Shown: positions 1 to 9,428, counted from the stretch's first letter. The stretch: 64,000 bases of DNA from Sphingosinicella sp. (GCF_013911755.1 NZ_JACESP010000023.1:1-64000); one strand, 5' to 3'. The notes: generated by a model from the letters alone, not told the origin. Numbers and translations: made by a program.

Positions 1-99
1 GATCCGGCGGGCCGCGGGGGGCTTCAGTGACTTGTGTATATCCGCTTGGTGCGTTAGAGAGCCAATGGATAAATTTGGTCAGACTGATCGAAAAAGCCG

Positions 100-1002
100 A
101 TGACATTTCTGCCCACGCTCAAGCAGCTCCAGTATCTGGCGGCGCTTCACGAGCACCAGCACTTCGGTCGCGCAGCAGACGCCTGCTTCGTCACCCAGTC
201 GACGCTTTCTTCAGGCATCCGCGAGCTTGAGACGCTGCTCGACGCCGCGCTTGTCGAGCGCACGCGCCGCGTCGTGCGCTTCACGCCGCTCGGCGAGAAG
301 ATCGCGCGCAAGGCGATTCTCGTGCTGCGCGAGGCTGAAGACCTCGCCGCGCTTGCGCAGGCCGAGGCGCGCCCGCTGACGGGCGAAATCCGCATGGGCG
401 TGATCCCCACGATCGCGCCGTTCTTCCTGCCGAAGGCACTGCCGCGCCTGCGCGCCGCCTGGCCTGATCTCAAGCTCTATCTGCGCGAGGAGACGAGCGC
501 CTCGGTGTGCGACGCGCTCGGGCGAGGGCAGGTGGACTGCGTGCTGCTCGCACTGCCATTTCCGTGCGGCGATGTCGCCAGCGTGAAGCTCTTCCGCGAC
601 TATTTTCACATCGCCGCGCACAAGGACGACATCCACAGTGCCGGCAAGGTCATACACCCCGAGGACATCGACACCGACCGGCTGCTGCTGCTCGAGGACG
701 GGCACTGCCTCAAGGAACATGCGCTGGCCGCTTGCGGGCGCCCGGAATACCGGTCCGAGACCTCGGTTGTCGGCACCTCGCTGCACACGCTGGTGCAGAT
801 GGTCGACAACCGCCTCGGCACCACGCTGGTGCCTGACATGGCGCTGAAGGCCGGTATCCTGAACGGCACGGACGTCGAGACGCGGCCCATCGATGGCGCG
901 CGTCCATACCGCGAGATCGCGCTCGTCTGGCGCAAGTCGAGCCCGCGCGAGGAGGAGTTCCGCCTGCTCGCTCAGGCTCTCGTCGACGCCGCGAGCGTTT
1001 GA
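100..1002 (+). CDS. oxyR: LysR-type peroxide regulator, OxyR-like
   Basis: This 300-residue protein is a cytoplasmic transcription factor expected to sense hydrogen peroxide and activate antioxidant genes. Residues 5-65 form a LysR winged helix-turn-helix (FGRAADACFVTQSTLSSGI), and residues 93-295 form the substrate-binding-like regulatory domain. The decisive feature is the OxyR redox signature LEDGHCLKEHALAACG: Cys203 and Cys212 have the same nine-residue spacing as the two sensing cysteines of E. coli OxyR. No catalase or peroxidase gene is visible nearby, but the upstream flank lies outside the window. The last 31 bases overlap the 3' end of the convergent panE gene. The start is the ATG at 100; no strong ribosome binding site precedes it. 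Confidence 0.9.
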   Translation: MTFLPTLKQLQYLAALHEHQHFGRAADACFVTQSTLSSGIRELETLLDAALVERTRRVVRFTPLGEKIARKAILVLREAEDLAALAQAEARPLTGEIRMGVIPTIAPFFLPKALPRLRAAWPDLKLYLREETSASVCDALGRGQVDCVLLALPFPCGDVASVKLFRDYFHIAAHKDDIHSAGKVIHPEDIDTDRLLLLEDGHCLKEHALAACGRPEYRSETSVVGTSLHTLVQMVDNRLGTTLVPDMALKAGILNGTDVETRPIDGARPYREIALVWRKSSPREEEFRLLAQALVDAASV

Positions 1003-2003
1003 CGCAGTTCGCGGCCGGGGATCGGCGGCGCGCCTGATTCCGCCATGCGCACCAGTTCAACGAGTTTCGCATTCACCGGCGCGTTGCGACCCAGCCGCGC
1101 AGCGAGCCGCACGACGGCCCCGTTCAGGTGATCAACCTCGGTACGCCGTCCGCGCGCAAGGTCGTCGGCCATCGATGAACGTGCGTGCCGGTCCACCGTC
1201 GTCTTCTGCCGGGCGGCAATGCGACGGTAGAGTAAATTCGGCAGCGACAGGAGCAGCGGCATCCGCTCGATCGGCAGCGGCAGCACGCTCGCAGGACGAA
1301 TACCCGCCGCCTTCACGAGTCCGAGCCCTTCCTTCATCGAAAGCGCCCACGCCCGCCGATAATCGCGGTCGGCAAACTCCTGCGCCAGCGTCTTGCCGGA
1401 AAGCGCGTTGATCGCGTTATTGAGGTTCACGAGCAACTTGCCCCACAGCACGCCTTCCATGTCAGCGCTGCGCACAGGCGGAAGCCCGCCCGCCGCAAGC
1501 ACATCGGCAAGTCTGTCCAGTGCCGGATCGGCATCGATCTGGATCGGGCTACCCGTCGCCTGATGGAAATGGGCGGGGCCGCGCCCGGCGACGTTGAACG
1601 GCACCATGCCCGCAAAGGCGCGCATTTCCGGGAGCGTGGCTGCGATGGCGGCCACATTGTCCGCGCCGTTCTGGAGCGAAAGCACCGGCGTTCCCGCCGC
1701 GAGATATGGCGCAAGGGCTGCGGCCGCCTCCGCCGTCGCGTCGCTCTTCACCGTAATGAGCACCACATCCGCCCCTGCCGCCGCAGCCGGACTTTCCGTC
1801 AACACGACGTCGGAGGCCGGAATGAGCGTATCGCGCCCGCTGGCGTCGGAGATGCGCAGGCCGTTCTCGCGGATCGCGTCCATATAGGTCGGCCTACCGA
1901 TCAGCGTCACGCGCGCCCCGCCTGCCGCGAGCGCCCCGCCGATGTAGCAGCCGATGAGCCCCGCGCCCATCACGGCGACGGTGAGCCTATCTTTGTCGTG
2001 CAT
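972..2003 (-). CDS. panE: 2-dehydropantoate 2-reductase
   Basis: The enzyme reduces ketopantoate to pantoate with NADPH on the way to pantothenate and CoA. The 343-residue protein opens with a Rossmann dinucleotide site, GAGLIGCYIGG, at residues 13-23. The C-terminal half has the helical ApbA/PanE domain with the WGKLLVNLNNAINALSG stretch that carries the family's catalytic lysine. Some ApbA-family proteins act on other 2-oxoacids, so the exact substrate is inferred. It is divergent from the quinone oxidoreductase (75 bases between starts) and its tail overlaps oxyR by 31 bases. Confidence 0.85.
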   Translation of the reverse strand: MHDKDRLTVAVMGAGLIGCYIGGALAAGGARVTLIGRPTYMDAIRENGLRISDASGRDTLIPASDVVLTESPAAAAGADVVLITVKSDATAEAAAALAPYLAAGTPVLSLQNGADNVAAIAATLPEMRAFAGMVPFNVAGRGPAHFHQATGSPIQIDADPALDRLADVLAAGGLPPVRSADMEGVLWGKLLVNLNNAINALSGKTLAQEFADRDYRRAWALSMKEGLGLVKAAGIRPASVLPLPIERMPLLLSLPNLLYRRIAARQKTTVDRHARSSMADDLARGRRTEVDHLNGAVVRLAARLGRNAPVNAKLVELVRMAESGAPPIPGRELRQTLAASTRA

Positions 2004-2078
2004 TGTCCCCGCCCTTCATGCGGTTATTGTGCCGACCGAACGCCGAATGGCAACCTGCGGATCGTGAAAGGGACAAGG

Positions 2079-3053
2079 ATGATGAAGGCGCTGCTTTGTG
2101 TGGAGCACGGTCCACCCGAAAAGCTGGTCGTGCGCGAGGTGCCGACACCGGAGCCCGGCAAGGGCGAAGTGCGCATCCGCGTCGCCGCTGCGGGCGTCAA
2201 TTTCCCGGACGTGCTCATCATTCAGAACCTTTACCAGTTCAAACCGCCGCTACCGTTCTCACCGGGCGGCGAGGCGGCGGGCACGGTCGATGCGGTAGGC
2301 GAGGGGGTCACGCACCTGAAGCCCGGCGACCGCGTACTCGCGATGACCGGCACGGGCGGTTTCGCCGAATATCTCGTCGCAGAGGCTTCGAAGGCCGTGC
2401 CGCTCCCCGATTCGATGCCGCTCGACATCGCTGCGGGCTTCACGATGACCTACGCGACCTCGCACCACGCACTGAAGCAGCGCGCGAACATCCAGCCCGG
2501 CGAAACGCTGCTTGTGCTGGGCGCGGCGGGCGGTGTCGGGCTCGCGGCGGTCGAACTGGGCAAGGTGATGGGCGCGCGGGTCGTGGCCGCCGCCTCTTCC
2601 GACGAGAAGCTGGCGCTTTGCCGCGAATATGGTGCGGACGAGACGATCAACTATTCCGTTGAGGATCTCCGCGAAGGCATCAAGCGTACCTGCGGCGCCG
2701 GGCCGGACGTGATCTACGACCCCGTGGGGGACAAGTTCGCCGAGCCTGCCTTCCGTTCGATCGGCTGGAACGGTCGCTATCTCGTCGTCGGCTTCGCAGG
2801 CGGCGAGATCCCGAAGCTCCCGCTCAACCTCGCGCTCATCAAGGGTGCGTCGATCGTCGGCGTGTTCTGGGGCGCGTTCACGATGCGCGAGCCCAAGGTG
2901 CACGCCGCGAACATGGCCGAGCTGATCCAGTGGCTGGGCGAGGGCAAGCTGCACCCGCACATCTCCCGGCGTTTCAGTCTGGACGATGGCGCCGAGGCGA
3001 TCCGCTGGATGATGGACCGCAAGGCGATGGGGAAGGTGCTTATCGAGGCCTGA
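2079..3053 (+). CDS. NADPH:quinone oxidoreductase family protein (MDR superfamily)
   Basis: This 324-residue medium-chain reductase is expected to reduce quinones or other alpha,beta-unsaturated carbonyls with NADPH. It has the GroES-like N-terminal domain (residues 1-125, ending with GDRVLAM) and a Rossmann domain with GAAGGVGLAAVELGK. The zinc-binding cysteines of true alcohol dehydrogenases are absent, which places it with the zinc-independent quinone reductases. Two ATG codons are adjacent at 2079 and 2082, preceded by GGACAAGG; the longer open frame upstream is antisense to panE and is not used. Its stop is three bases from the stop of the convergent SDR gene. Confidence 0.87.
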   Translation: MMKALLCVEHGPPEKLVVREVPTPEPGKGEVRIRVAAAGVNFPDVLIIQNLYQFKPPLPFSPGGEAAGTVDAVGEGVTHLKPGDRVLAMTGTGGFAEYLVAEASKAVPLPDSMPLDIAAGFTMTYATSHHALKQRANIQPGETLLVLGAAGGVGLAAVELGKVMGARVVAAASSDEKLALCREYGADETINYSVEDLREGIKRTCGAGPDVIYDPVGDKFAEPAFRSIGWNGRYLVVGFAGGEIPKLPLNLALIKGASIVGVFWGAFTMREPKVHAANMAELIQWLGEGKLHPHISRRFSLDDGAEAIRWMMDRKAMGKVLIEA

Positions 3054-3056
3054 CGG

Positions 3057-3770
3057 TCAGCGCACGTAGCTCGCGCCGTTGATGTCGAGCGTTGCGCCCG
3101 TCATTGCGGCGGGCGCCTTCAGCGCCAGGTAGATGATCGCATTCGCCACCTCGCCGGGGTCGGCGACGCGGCCGAGCGGGATGTCGGCGAGAAGCTGCTG
3201 TCCACCGCGGCTCGAAAGATAGTCCTCCGCCATTCCGGTCATCGTGAATCCGGGTGCGACTGCATAAGCGAGAATGCCCTCGTTCGCGTGGGCCCGCGCG
3301 ATCGTCTTGGTCATTGCGATCATGCCCGCCTTCGCCGCCGCATAGTGCCAGTGCGCCGGTGAATCGCCCCGGTGCCCTGCGCGGCTCGCGACATTGACGA
3401 TACGCCCACCGCTGCCACGTTCGCGCCAGTGCAGGATCGCCGCGCGCGACAGGTCCGCCGCGGCCTTCAGATTGATGGCGAGGCCGCGTTCCCACTGCGC
3501 GTCCCAGTCCGCATCGCTCGCATCCAGCGGATTGTCCTCAAACACACCGGCGTTGTTCACAAGCACGTCGATGCGCCCGTCCAGTGCTTCCAGCGCTTTG
3601 CCCCACAGTGCGCGGCCCGCGCCGGGCAAGCTGAGATCGGCGCCGATCAGGCCGCCGCCATCGGTGGTGGCGTGGCCGACGACGCGGGCGTCTTCCTCGC
3701 GGATGAGCGCCATAGTCGCCGCGCCGATGCCGCGCGATGCGCCGGTGATGAAGATGTGAGGACGTGCCAT
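3057..3770 (-). CDS. SDR family NAD(P)-dependent oxidoreductase
   Basis: This is a classical short-chain dehydrogenase/reductase of 237 residues. It shows the cofactor motif TGASRGIG at residues 10-17, NNAG after the fourth strand, and the catalytic Tyr-x3-Lys in HYAAAKAG with an upstream serine (NVASRAG). The C-terminus NGASYVR is typical of FabG-like members. The substrate cannot be read from sequence. The gene is monocistronic, convergent with the quinone reductase, and its promoter region contains the 27-bp inverted repeat described separately. Confidence 0.88.
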   Translation of the reverse strand: MARPHIFITGASRGIGAATMALIREEDARVVGHATTDGGGLIGADLSLPGAGRALWGKALEALDGRIDVLVNNAGVFEDNPLDASDADWDAQWERGLAINLKAAADLSRAAILHWRERGSGGRIVNVASRAGHRGDSPAHWHYAAAKAGMIAMTKTIARAHANEGILAYAVAPGFTMTGMAEDYLSSRGGQQLLADIPLGRVADPGEVANAIIYLALKAPAAMTGATLDINGASYVR

Positions 3771-3814
3771 GCGGGGCAGTTTAGCGTTGGTGCGCTGTGG
3801 CTGCCAGTCAGGGC

Positions 3815-3900
3815 GTTGTGCGTCCCTCGACTTCGCTCGGGACGAAGGCCCTTTTGAGCTCTTCGTCCATCACCCCGAGCGAAGTCGAGGGACGCACAAC
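3815..3900. repeat. 27-bp perfect inverted repeat (REP-like or terminator hairpin)
   Basis: The arms 3815-3841 and 3874-3900 are exact reverse complements over 27 bases (core CCTCGACTTCGCTCGGG). They are separated by 32 bases that contain a second, nested pair, GACGAAG/CTTCGTC. The repeat lies 14 bases past the stop of the chemoreceptor gene and 44 bases upstream of the SDR start. It has no T-tract. The length and perfect arms suit a dispersed intergenic palindrome of the kind seen in sphingomonad genomes; terminator function for the chemoreceptor transcript is also possible. Confidence 0.8.
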
Positions 3901-3914
3901 CGAATCTTCCGCGT

Positions 3915-5243
3915 CTATGCCGCGATCGCCGCCATGAACTCGCCGACCGCGCTCTGCAGCTGCGTCAGTTGCTCGTCCACCTCAGCAAACACGACGCGCA
4001 CCGTATCCACCTCGCTCGCGACGCTCTCGGTGGTGAGGCGGATGCTGGCAATGGCGGCGGACATGGCGTCTGCCGAAAGCGCGGTTTCGTCGACGGAGCC
4101 GGTGATCATCGTCACCGTCGCCGCCTGATTGTCCATCGCGCCCTTGATGCGGTCGGCGGACTTGCGCACGCCGTCCACGGTCTCGCGGATCGATCCGTTC
4201 GCGGCGACTGTGCTCTGCGTTGCGGCCTGAATGGCGGCGATCTGCTTGGCGATGTCGTCGGTGGCGCGTGCGGTCTGCCCGGCGAGCGATTTCACTTCCT
4301 GCGCCACCACGGCGAAGCCGCGCCCGGCATCGCCCGCGCGCGCCGCCTCGATCGTGGCGTTGAGCGCGAGAAGGTTGGTCTGCCCCGCAATGTCGCGGAT
4401 CAGGCTGACGATCGATTCGATCGTCTCGCTGTGCTTGGCGAGCAGCGTTACCGAATCGACCGCATCGCCGGCCTGCGCGGTGGCGCGGTCGGCGACGGTC
4501 GCGGCGCCGTCCACCTCCGCGCGGGTTTCCTCGATCGTGCGGATAAGGCCGGCAGCGGTTTCGGCGGCCTGCCGCATCGCCATCGCCGACTGCTCGGCAG
4601 CGGCGGCGACCTCGGCGGATTTCGAAAGCATGTCGCGCGCCTTGATCGCGGCGGTCGTGGACTGTGCGCGCACGGCGGCGGAGCGCTGCGAGGTGCGCTC
4701 GACGGCGCTTGCGATCAGCGTGCGGAACTTCTCGCCATAGGCATGTATCTCGTCGGTGCGCTGCTTGTCGCGCAGCACCAGAACGCGCGTCAGCACGAGG
4801 TCCACTTCAAGCTCGCAGATCTTGGAAAGCACGCGCAGCATCTTGCCGAGTTTCGAGCGGTCCTCGATCACGTGTGGCAAATGCTCGTAGGCGACGTCGT
4901 AGGCGCAGCTGAACGCGCCCACCGCCTCGTGGCTCTTGGCGCCCGCCGCGAACACGCCGTTGCCGTGCAGCGCAACGCGCTCCATCCATGCCGCATCGAG
5001 CGGATCGGTAAGGTTCTGCCGCGTGTAGGCGACGCTGTTCTCGATCATGATGCGCTTGTGTTCGGGCGTCAGGTCGTCGCCTGCGCCCGCCGAGGGCCCG
5101 AAGACTTCCCAGAACGCATCGGCCATCTGCGGCGCGATCGGCTCCAGCGCGTGCCATAGCTCGGGCATCAGGCGCTGGTCCTCGTCGGTAATGCGATAAG
5201 AGCGGAGCCGCTCCCGCCAGGAGACCGTTTCGTTGTCGATCAT
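3915..5243 (-). CDS. Soluble globin-coupled methyl-accepting chemotaxis protein
   Basis: This 442-residue chemoreceptor should pass a gas (oxygen or redox) signal to CheA/CheW. Residues 15-160 resemble the protoglobin/HemAT sensor domain, with His93 in [11 protein letters not shown] as the likely haem-proximal ligand. A linker leads into an MCP signalling domain (about 190-440) whose hairpin tip is the highly conserved [19 protein letters not shown] at 282-300, followed by [10 protein letters not shown]. No transmembrane segment or HAMP domain is present, so it is cytoplasmic. The globin assignment rests on position and pattern, since that fold is poorly conserved. No other chemotaxis gene is nearby. 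Confidence 0.85.
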   Translation of the reverse strand: MIDNETVSWRERLRSYRITDEDQRLMPELWHALEPIAPQMADAFWEVFGPSAGAGDDLTPEHKRIMIENSVAYTRQNLTDPLDAAWMERVALHGNGVFAAGAKSHEAVGAFSCAYDVAYEHLPHVIEDRSKLGKMLRVLSKICELEVDLVLTRVLVLRDKQRTDEIHAYGEKFRTLIASAVERTSQRSAAVRAQSTTAAIKARDMLSKSAEVAAAAEQSAMAMRQAAETAAGLIRTIEETRAEVDGAATVADRATAQAGDAVDSVTLLAKHSETIESIVSLIRDIAGQTNLLALNATIEAARAGDAGRGFAVVAQEVKSLAGQTARATDDIAKQIAAIQAATQSTVAANGSIRETVDGVRKSADRIKGAMDNQAATVTMITGSVDETALSADAMSAAIASIRLTTESVASEVDTVRVVFAEVDEQLTQLQSAVGEFMAAIAA

Positions 5244-5365
5244 GCGTTTGGGTTCTGTTGCCTGCTTTTCGCGGAAATATGTGTGTCGAGTGCGAAACGA
5301 TGTAACCGATCGGGGTTAACGCCCCGTTAGATCGTGCAGTTGCGGTGCTACGAAGAGGCGCTACC

Positions 5366-6385
5366 GTGTCCATAATGGAACAGGACAGGACCGATCCGGG
5401 GGCAGCGCGCGCACGCCTTGCCCGTGTGCTCGAGCGGGCAGTTTCCGATCATGTCGACGTCGAGGCGGTGATCCCGCTTTCGGGCGGCGCCAATTCGCTA
5501 ACCTATGCGGTCGATGCCGTTCGCGAGGGGCAGCCGTGGCGGCTCATCCTGCAGGTGACGCCGCCCGGCCAGGCGGCGGACGGCATGTCGCGGGCGGTGC
5601 AGGCGGCGCTGCAGACGCGGGCCGGAAACGCGGGCGTCCGCGTTGCCGAGGTGGTCGCTGTGCTGACGCCGCAGGATGGGCTCGGTGAGGGCTTCGTGAT
5701 GGCATTCGTGGAGGGCGAGACGCTCGCGCCGCGCTGGCTGCGCGACGATGCCTATGCGGAGGCGCGCGCCGCCATGCTCGCCGATTGCGCGGAATCGCTC
5801 GCCCGCATTCATGCAATCGGCGCCCAAGCCGTTGCCGACCTCCGGCTTCCGGTGCTGACGCCGCAAGCCCAACTCCGCGCGCTTCGCGAGACCTATGATC
5901 GCTGCGACGGCGCCGTGCCCGTGTTCGAGCTGGCGTTTGCCGTGCTGGCAGGACAGTTGCCGGACGATGGCGATCTTGCGCTTGTTCACGGCGATTTCCG
6001 TTCGGGGAACTTCATCGTCGGCGATACTGGCCTTGCGGCGGTCGTCGACTGGGAGCTCGCGCATATCGGCCATCCGCTGCTCGACATCGGCTGGCTTTCC
6101 ACCAACACGTGGCGCTTCGGGCAGGCACAGATGCCCGTTGGCGGCTTCGCGGAGCGCGAGGCATTTTACGCGGCCTATGAAGCGGCCGGGGGAAGGCCGG
6201 TGGACCGGAGCCTCGTCCTCGCGTTCGAGATGCTGGGCTCGCTGCGCTGGGGCGTGATGTGTATGCAGATGGGCGCCGCGCATCTTTCAGGCGAGATGGC
6301 GTCCGTCGAGCGCGCCGCGATCGCCCGTCGCGTCTCGGAAACCGAAGCCGATATTCTTTATATGCTGAAGCACGGAGCGCTTTGA
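5366..6385 (+). CDS. APH/ChoK-type phosphotransferase family protein
   Basis: This kinase-like protein of about 339 residues has the aminoglycoside phosphotransferase fold. It shows the catalytic loop HGDFRSGNF and the metal-binding VVDWELAHIGHPLLDIGWL that marks the ACAD10-like subgroup associated with acyl-CoA metabolism. I chose the GTG at 5366 because AAGAGG lies seven bases upstream; a GTG at 5345 and an ATG at 5375 are alternatives. It is followed after three bases by a DUF6285 gene, its usual partner. Drug resistance is unlikely; the physiological substrate is unknown. A related kinase sits at 20571-21644. Confidence 0.82.
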   Translation: MSIMEQDRTDPGAARARLARVLERAVSDHVDVEAVIPLSGGANSLTYAVDAVREGQPWRLILQVTPPGQAADGMSRAVQAALQTRAGNAGVRVAEVVAVLTPQDGLGEGFVMAFVEGETLAPRWLRDDAYAEARAAMLADCAESLARIHAIGAQAVADLRLPVLTPQAQLRALRETYDRCDGAVPVFELAFAVLAGQLPDDGDLALVHGDFRSGNFIVGDTGLAAVVDWELAHIGHPLLDIGWLSTNTWRFGQAQMPVGGFAEREAFYAAYEAAGGRPVDRSLVLAFEMLGSLRWGVMCMQMGAAHLSGEMASVERAAIARRVSETEADILYMLKHGAL

Positions 6386-6388
6386 ACG

Positions 6389-6751
6389 ATGCGGTCCAGA
6401 ATAGAAGCCGCCGACCTAGTTGAAGCCGCCGCCGCCTTTCTGAAAGAGGTGGAAAGCGAACTCTCGGGGCGCATGGCCTTTCACGCCAAGGTCGCCGCCA
6501 ATGCACTTGCCATCGCTTTCCGCGAACTGCGTGAACGCCCCGGTGAGGTTGAAGCGCAGGCCCTCGGCGCGCTGCTGCCCGATGTCCCGCTCAACGAACG
6601 TGTGGCCGCCGCTTGCGCCCGCATCCGCTCAGGCGCGTGGAGGGTGGAGACGCCGGGGCTACTCGATGCGCTGGAGGCGGGTGTCGCAGCGCGCCTCGCC
6701 GTTGATAACCCGCGCTTTCCGACGCTGCAGCATCTGAATCGACATAGTTGA
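6389..6751 (+). CDS. DUF6285 domain protein
   Basis: This small, helical, soluble protein (120 residues) matches the DUF6285 family, with the typical N-terminus RIEAADLVEAAAAFLKEV and a repeated aliphatic heptad pattern. It starts three bases after the stop of the APH-like kinase, so the two are co-translated. Members are commonly found beside ACAD10-like phosphotransferases. No catalytic motif is visible. A role as accessory subunit or regulator of the kinase is inferred from the pairing only. Confidence 0.75.
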   Translation: MRSRIEAADLVEAAAAFLKEVESELSGRMAFHAKVAANALAIAFRELRERPGEVEAQALGALLPDVPLNERVAAACARIRSGAWRVETPGLLDALEAGVAARLAVDNPRFPTLQHLNRHS

Positions 6752-6764
6752 GAATCGTTCGCAA
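6748..6764. promoter_or_regulatory. Fur/Irr-type box upstream of sdhCDA
   Basis: The 17-mer TTGAGAATCGTTCGCAA is an imperfect palindrome (TTGaGAA-TCG-TTCgCAA) of the kind bound by Fur-family iron regulators. It lies 74-90 bases before the sdhC start, just inside the end of the DUF6285 gene. The identical 17-mer occurs at 12743-12759. Iron control of succinate dehydrogenase is known in proteobacteria, which fits. Identity of the binding protein is inferred. Confidence 0.55.
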
Positions 6765-6837
6765 GCATAAGAGTTGCACGACTCGCCGCGCGCCGTAAAA
6801 GCACCGGTGAAAAGGGCACTCAACTGGGGATAAAAGC

Positions 6838-7224
6838 GTGGCATCCGTGAACCGGCCGCTTTCACCGCACCTCGGCATCTGGCGCTGGCGCGTCCACATG
6901 CTGGTTTCGATTTTGCACCGCGCAACGGGCGACGGCCTCGCCATCGGCGGCACGCTGCTGTTCCTGTGGTGGCTGGTCGCCGCCGCGACCGGCCCAGAAG
7001 CCTATGAGACCTTCCTGTCGATCGCCTCTGGCTGGGTGGGCATCACGATCCTCGTCGCGCTGACGTGGGCCGTCTACCAGCACATGATGTCGGGTATCCG
7101 CCACCTCGCGATGGATACCGGCTGGGGCTACGACCTCGCCACGTCGAAGCTGACCGCCATCCTCACCATCCTTGCCTCGCTGACGCTGACCGCGATCACC
7201 TGGGCGCTCATCCTGTACGTCTGA
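6838..7224 (+). CDS. sdhC: Succinate dehydrogenase cytochrome b556 subunit
   Basis: This 128-residue membrane anchor of complex II carries three transmembrane segments. Diagnostic residues are SILHRATG (residues 24-31, quinone site Ser and Arg) and YQHMMSGIRHLAMDTGWG with His82 and His89, one of which is the haem b ligand. The start is a GTG at 6838, preceded by GGGGATAAAAGC. It is the first gene of the sdhC-sdhD-sdhA operon, with a Fur-like box upstream. Confidence 0.93.
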   Translation: MASVNRPLSPHLGIWRWRVHMLVSILHRATGDGLAIGGTLLFLWWLVAAATGPEAYETFLSIASGWVGITILVALTWAVYQHMMSGIRHLAMDTGWGYDLATSKLTAILTILASLTLTAITWALILYV

Positions 7225-7235
7225 GGAGCCGACTC

Positions 7236-7613
7236 ATGGGACGTGGAACCGAAATCGGCCGCGTGCGCGGCCTCGGCGCGGCGAAGTCCGGCGTGCATCA
7301 CTGGTGGCTGCAGCGTGTCACCGCCATCTCGAATCTTGCACTTGTCGTCTGGTTCATCGTCTCGCTCGTCCGCCTGCCGGACCTCGGCTATCAGACGGTT
7401 ACGGACTGGATCGGCCAGCCGCTCGTGACGGTGCCGCTGATCCTGTTCGTGGTCAGTGTTTTCTGGCACTTGCGACTTGGTCTTCAGGTTTTGATCGAAG
7501 ACTATCTGCACGAAGGCACCAAGGTCGCGTCGCTCCTCGCGCTGAACGCCTTCGCGGTCGCCGGCGGCCTCGTCGGCGTCTTCTCCATTCTCAAGATCGC
7601 GCTCGGCGCCTGA
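7236..7613 (+). CDS. sdhD: Succinate dehydrogenase hydrophobic anchor subunit
   Basis: The 125-residue second anchor of complex II has three membrane spans and the family signatures HHWWLQRVTAISN near the N-terminus and HLRLGLQVLIEDY in the middle. With SdhC it forms the haem and ubiquinone pocket in the inner membrane. The ATG at 7236 is preceded by GAGGAGCC and follows sdhC by 11 bases. A longer open frame in this phase is antisense-like sequence over sdhC and is ignored. Confidence 0.92.
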   Translation: MGRGTEIGRVRGLGAAKSGVHHWWLQRVTAISNLALVVWFIVSLVRLPDLGYQTVTDWIGQPLVTVPLILFVVSVFWHLRLGLQVLIEDYLHEGTKVASLLALNAFAVAGGLVGVFSILKIALGA

Positions 7614-7625
7614 CGGACCTCAGCA

Positions 7626-9428
7626 ATGACCAGTAGCTACCAGATCATCGATCACACCTATGATGCCGTCGTCGTCGGCGCCGGCGGCTCGGGCCTGCGC
7701 GCCACGATGGGCATCGCCGAAGCGGGCCTCAAGACGGCCTGCATCACCAAGGTGTTCCCCACGCGCTCGCACACCGTCGCGGCGCAGGGCGGCATCGCCG
7801 CGTCGCTCGGCAACATGGGGCCGGACCACTGGACCTGGCACATGTACGACACCGTGAAGGGGTCGGACTGGCTCGGCGATCAGGACGCGATCGAATATCT
7901 TTGCCGTGAGGCGCCCGCCGCGGTTTACGAGCTCGAGCATGCCGGCGTGCCATTCAGCCGCACCGCCGAGGGCAAGATCTACCAGCGCCCGTTCGGTGGC
8001 ATGATGCAGAACATGGGCGCCGGCCCGCCCGCGCAGCGCACCTGCGCCGCCGCCGACCGCACCGGCCACGCCATGCTGCACGCGCTCTACCAGCAGTCGC
8101 TGCGCTACAGCGCGGACTTCTTCATCGAATATTTCGCGCTCGATCTCATCATGGAGAACGGCGAATGCCGGGGCGTCATCGCCATGTGCATGGAAGACGG
8201 CACCATCCATCGCTTCCGCTCGCACAGCGTCGTGCTGGCGACGGGCGGCTACGGCCGCGCCTATTTCTCCGCCACCTCCGCGCACACCTGCACGGGTGAC
8301 GGCGGCGGCATGGTGCTGCGCGCGGGTCTGCCGCTGCAGGACATGGAGTTCGTCCAGTTCCACCCGACCGGCATCTACGGCGCGGGCGTGCTCATCACCG
8401 AGGGCGCGCGGGGCGAGGGCGGCTACCTCACCAATTCCGAAGGCGAGCGCTTCATGGAGCGCTATGCGCCCTCCGCGAAAGACCTCGCCAGCCGCGACGT
8501 CGTCTCGCGCTCGATGGCGATGGAAATCCGCGAAGGCCGGGGCGTCGGCAAGGAGAAGGACCATATCTACCTTCACCTCAACCACATCGACGCCAACATC
8601 CTGCACGAGCGCCTGCCCGGCATCACCGAGACGGGCAAGATCTTCGCGGGTGTCGACCTGACACGTCAGCCGCTCCCCGTGGTGCCCACCGTCCACTACA
8701 ACATGGGCGGCATCCCCACGAACTATCACGGCGAAGTGGTCACCTTGAAGGACGGCAACCCGGATACGGTCGTCCCCGGCCTGTTTGCGGTGGGTGAGGC
8801 GGCGTGCGTCTCCGTGCACGGCGCCAACCGTCTCGGCTCGAACAGCCTCATCGATCTCGTCGTCTTCGGCCGCGCCACCGCGCACCGTGTCGCCGAGATC
8901 ATCAAGCCCGGCACTGCGCACAAGCCGCTCCCGGGCGACTCCACCGACCTCGCGCTCGGGCGCCTCGATCACTTCCGCAATGCGGCGGGCGGCTCGCCCA
9001 CGGCAGAGGTCCGTCTCGAAATGCAGAAGACCATGCAGGCGCACTGCGCGGTGTTCCGCACCGACGAGCTGCTCCAGGAAGGCATCGGCAAGCTCACGAA
9101 GACCTACGAGCGCGTTCAGGATATCCGTGTCACCGACAAGGGCCTCGTCTGGAACACCGATCTCCTCGAGACGCTGGAGCTGGACAATCTCGTCAGCCAG
9201 GCGATGGTGACGATCCACGGCGCCGCGAACCGCAAGGAAAGCCGCGGCGCGCACATGCACGAGGATTATCCGAACCGCGACGACGAGAACTTCATGCGGC
9301 ACACCGTCTCATGGTTCGACGGCTGGGGCGGCAAGGGTGGCGGCGTGAAGCTCGATTACCGCCCGGTCCACACCTACACGCTCACCGACGAGATTGAATA
9401 CATCAAGCCGAAGGCGCGCGTTTACTAA
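7626..9428 (+). CDS. sdhA: Succinate dehydrogenase flavoprotein subunit
   Basis: The 600-residue catalytic subunit oxidises succinate to fumarate and passes electrons through covalently bound FAD. It shows the FAD-binding GAGGSGLR at residues 18-25, the flavinylation motif [10 protein letters not shown] with His49, and the active-site segment [21 protein letters not shown] split over the capping domain. Length and C-terminus ([10 protein letters not shown]) are those of a complete protein. It lies 12 bases after sdhD. The usual next gene, sdhB (iron-sulfur subunit), is absent: the aldo/keto reductase on the other strand overlaps the sdhA stop by four bases. Confidence 0.96.
   Translation: MTSSYQIIDHTYDAVVVGAGGSGLRATMGIAEAGLKTACITKVFPTRSHTVAAQGGIAASLGNMGPDHWTWHMYDTVKGSDWLGDQDAIEYLCREAPAAVYELEHAGVPFSRTAEGKIYQRPFGGMMQNMGAGPPAQRTCAAADRTGHAMLHALYQQSLRYSADFFIEYFALDLIMENGECRGVIAMCMEDGTIHRFRSHSVVLATGGYGRAYFSATSAHTCTGDGGGMVLRAGLPLQDMEFVQFHPTGIYGAGVLITEGARGEGGYLTNSEGERFMERYAPSAKDLASRDVVSRSMAMEIREGRGVGKEKDHIYLHLNHIDANILHERLPGITETGKIFAGVDLTRQPLPVVPTVHYNMGGIPTNYHGEVVTLKDGNPDTVVPGLFAVGEAACVSVHGANRLGSNSLIDLVVFGRATAHRVAEIIKPGTAHKPLPGDSTDLALGRLDHFRNAAGGSPTAEVRLEMQKTMQAHCAVFRTDELLQEGIGKLTKTYERVQDIRVTDKGLVWNTDLLETLELDNLVSQAMVTIHGAANRKESRGAHMHEDYPNRDDENFMRHTVSWFDGWGGKGGGVKLDYRPVHTYTLTDEIEYIKPKARVY

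Noticed and set aside
5366-6385. Aminoglycoside resistance gene
   Set aside because: The motif variant and DUF6285 partner place it with ACAD10-like kinases.
7620-9302. 560-codon antisense frame over sdhA
   Set aside because: SdhA is certain from its FAD and active-site motifs; the antisense frame has no recognisable domain.
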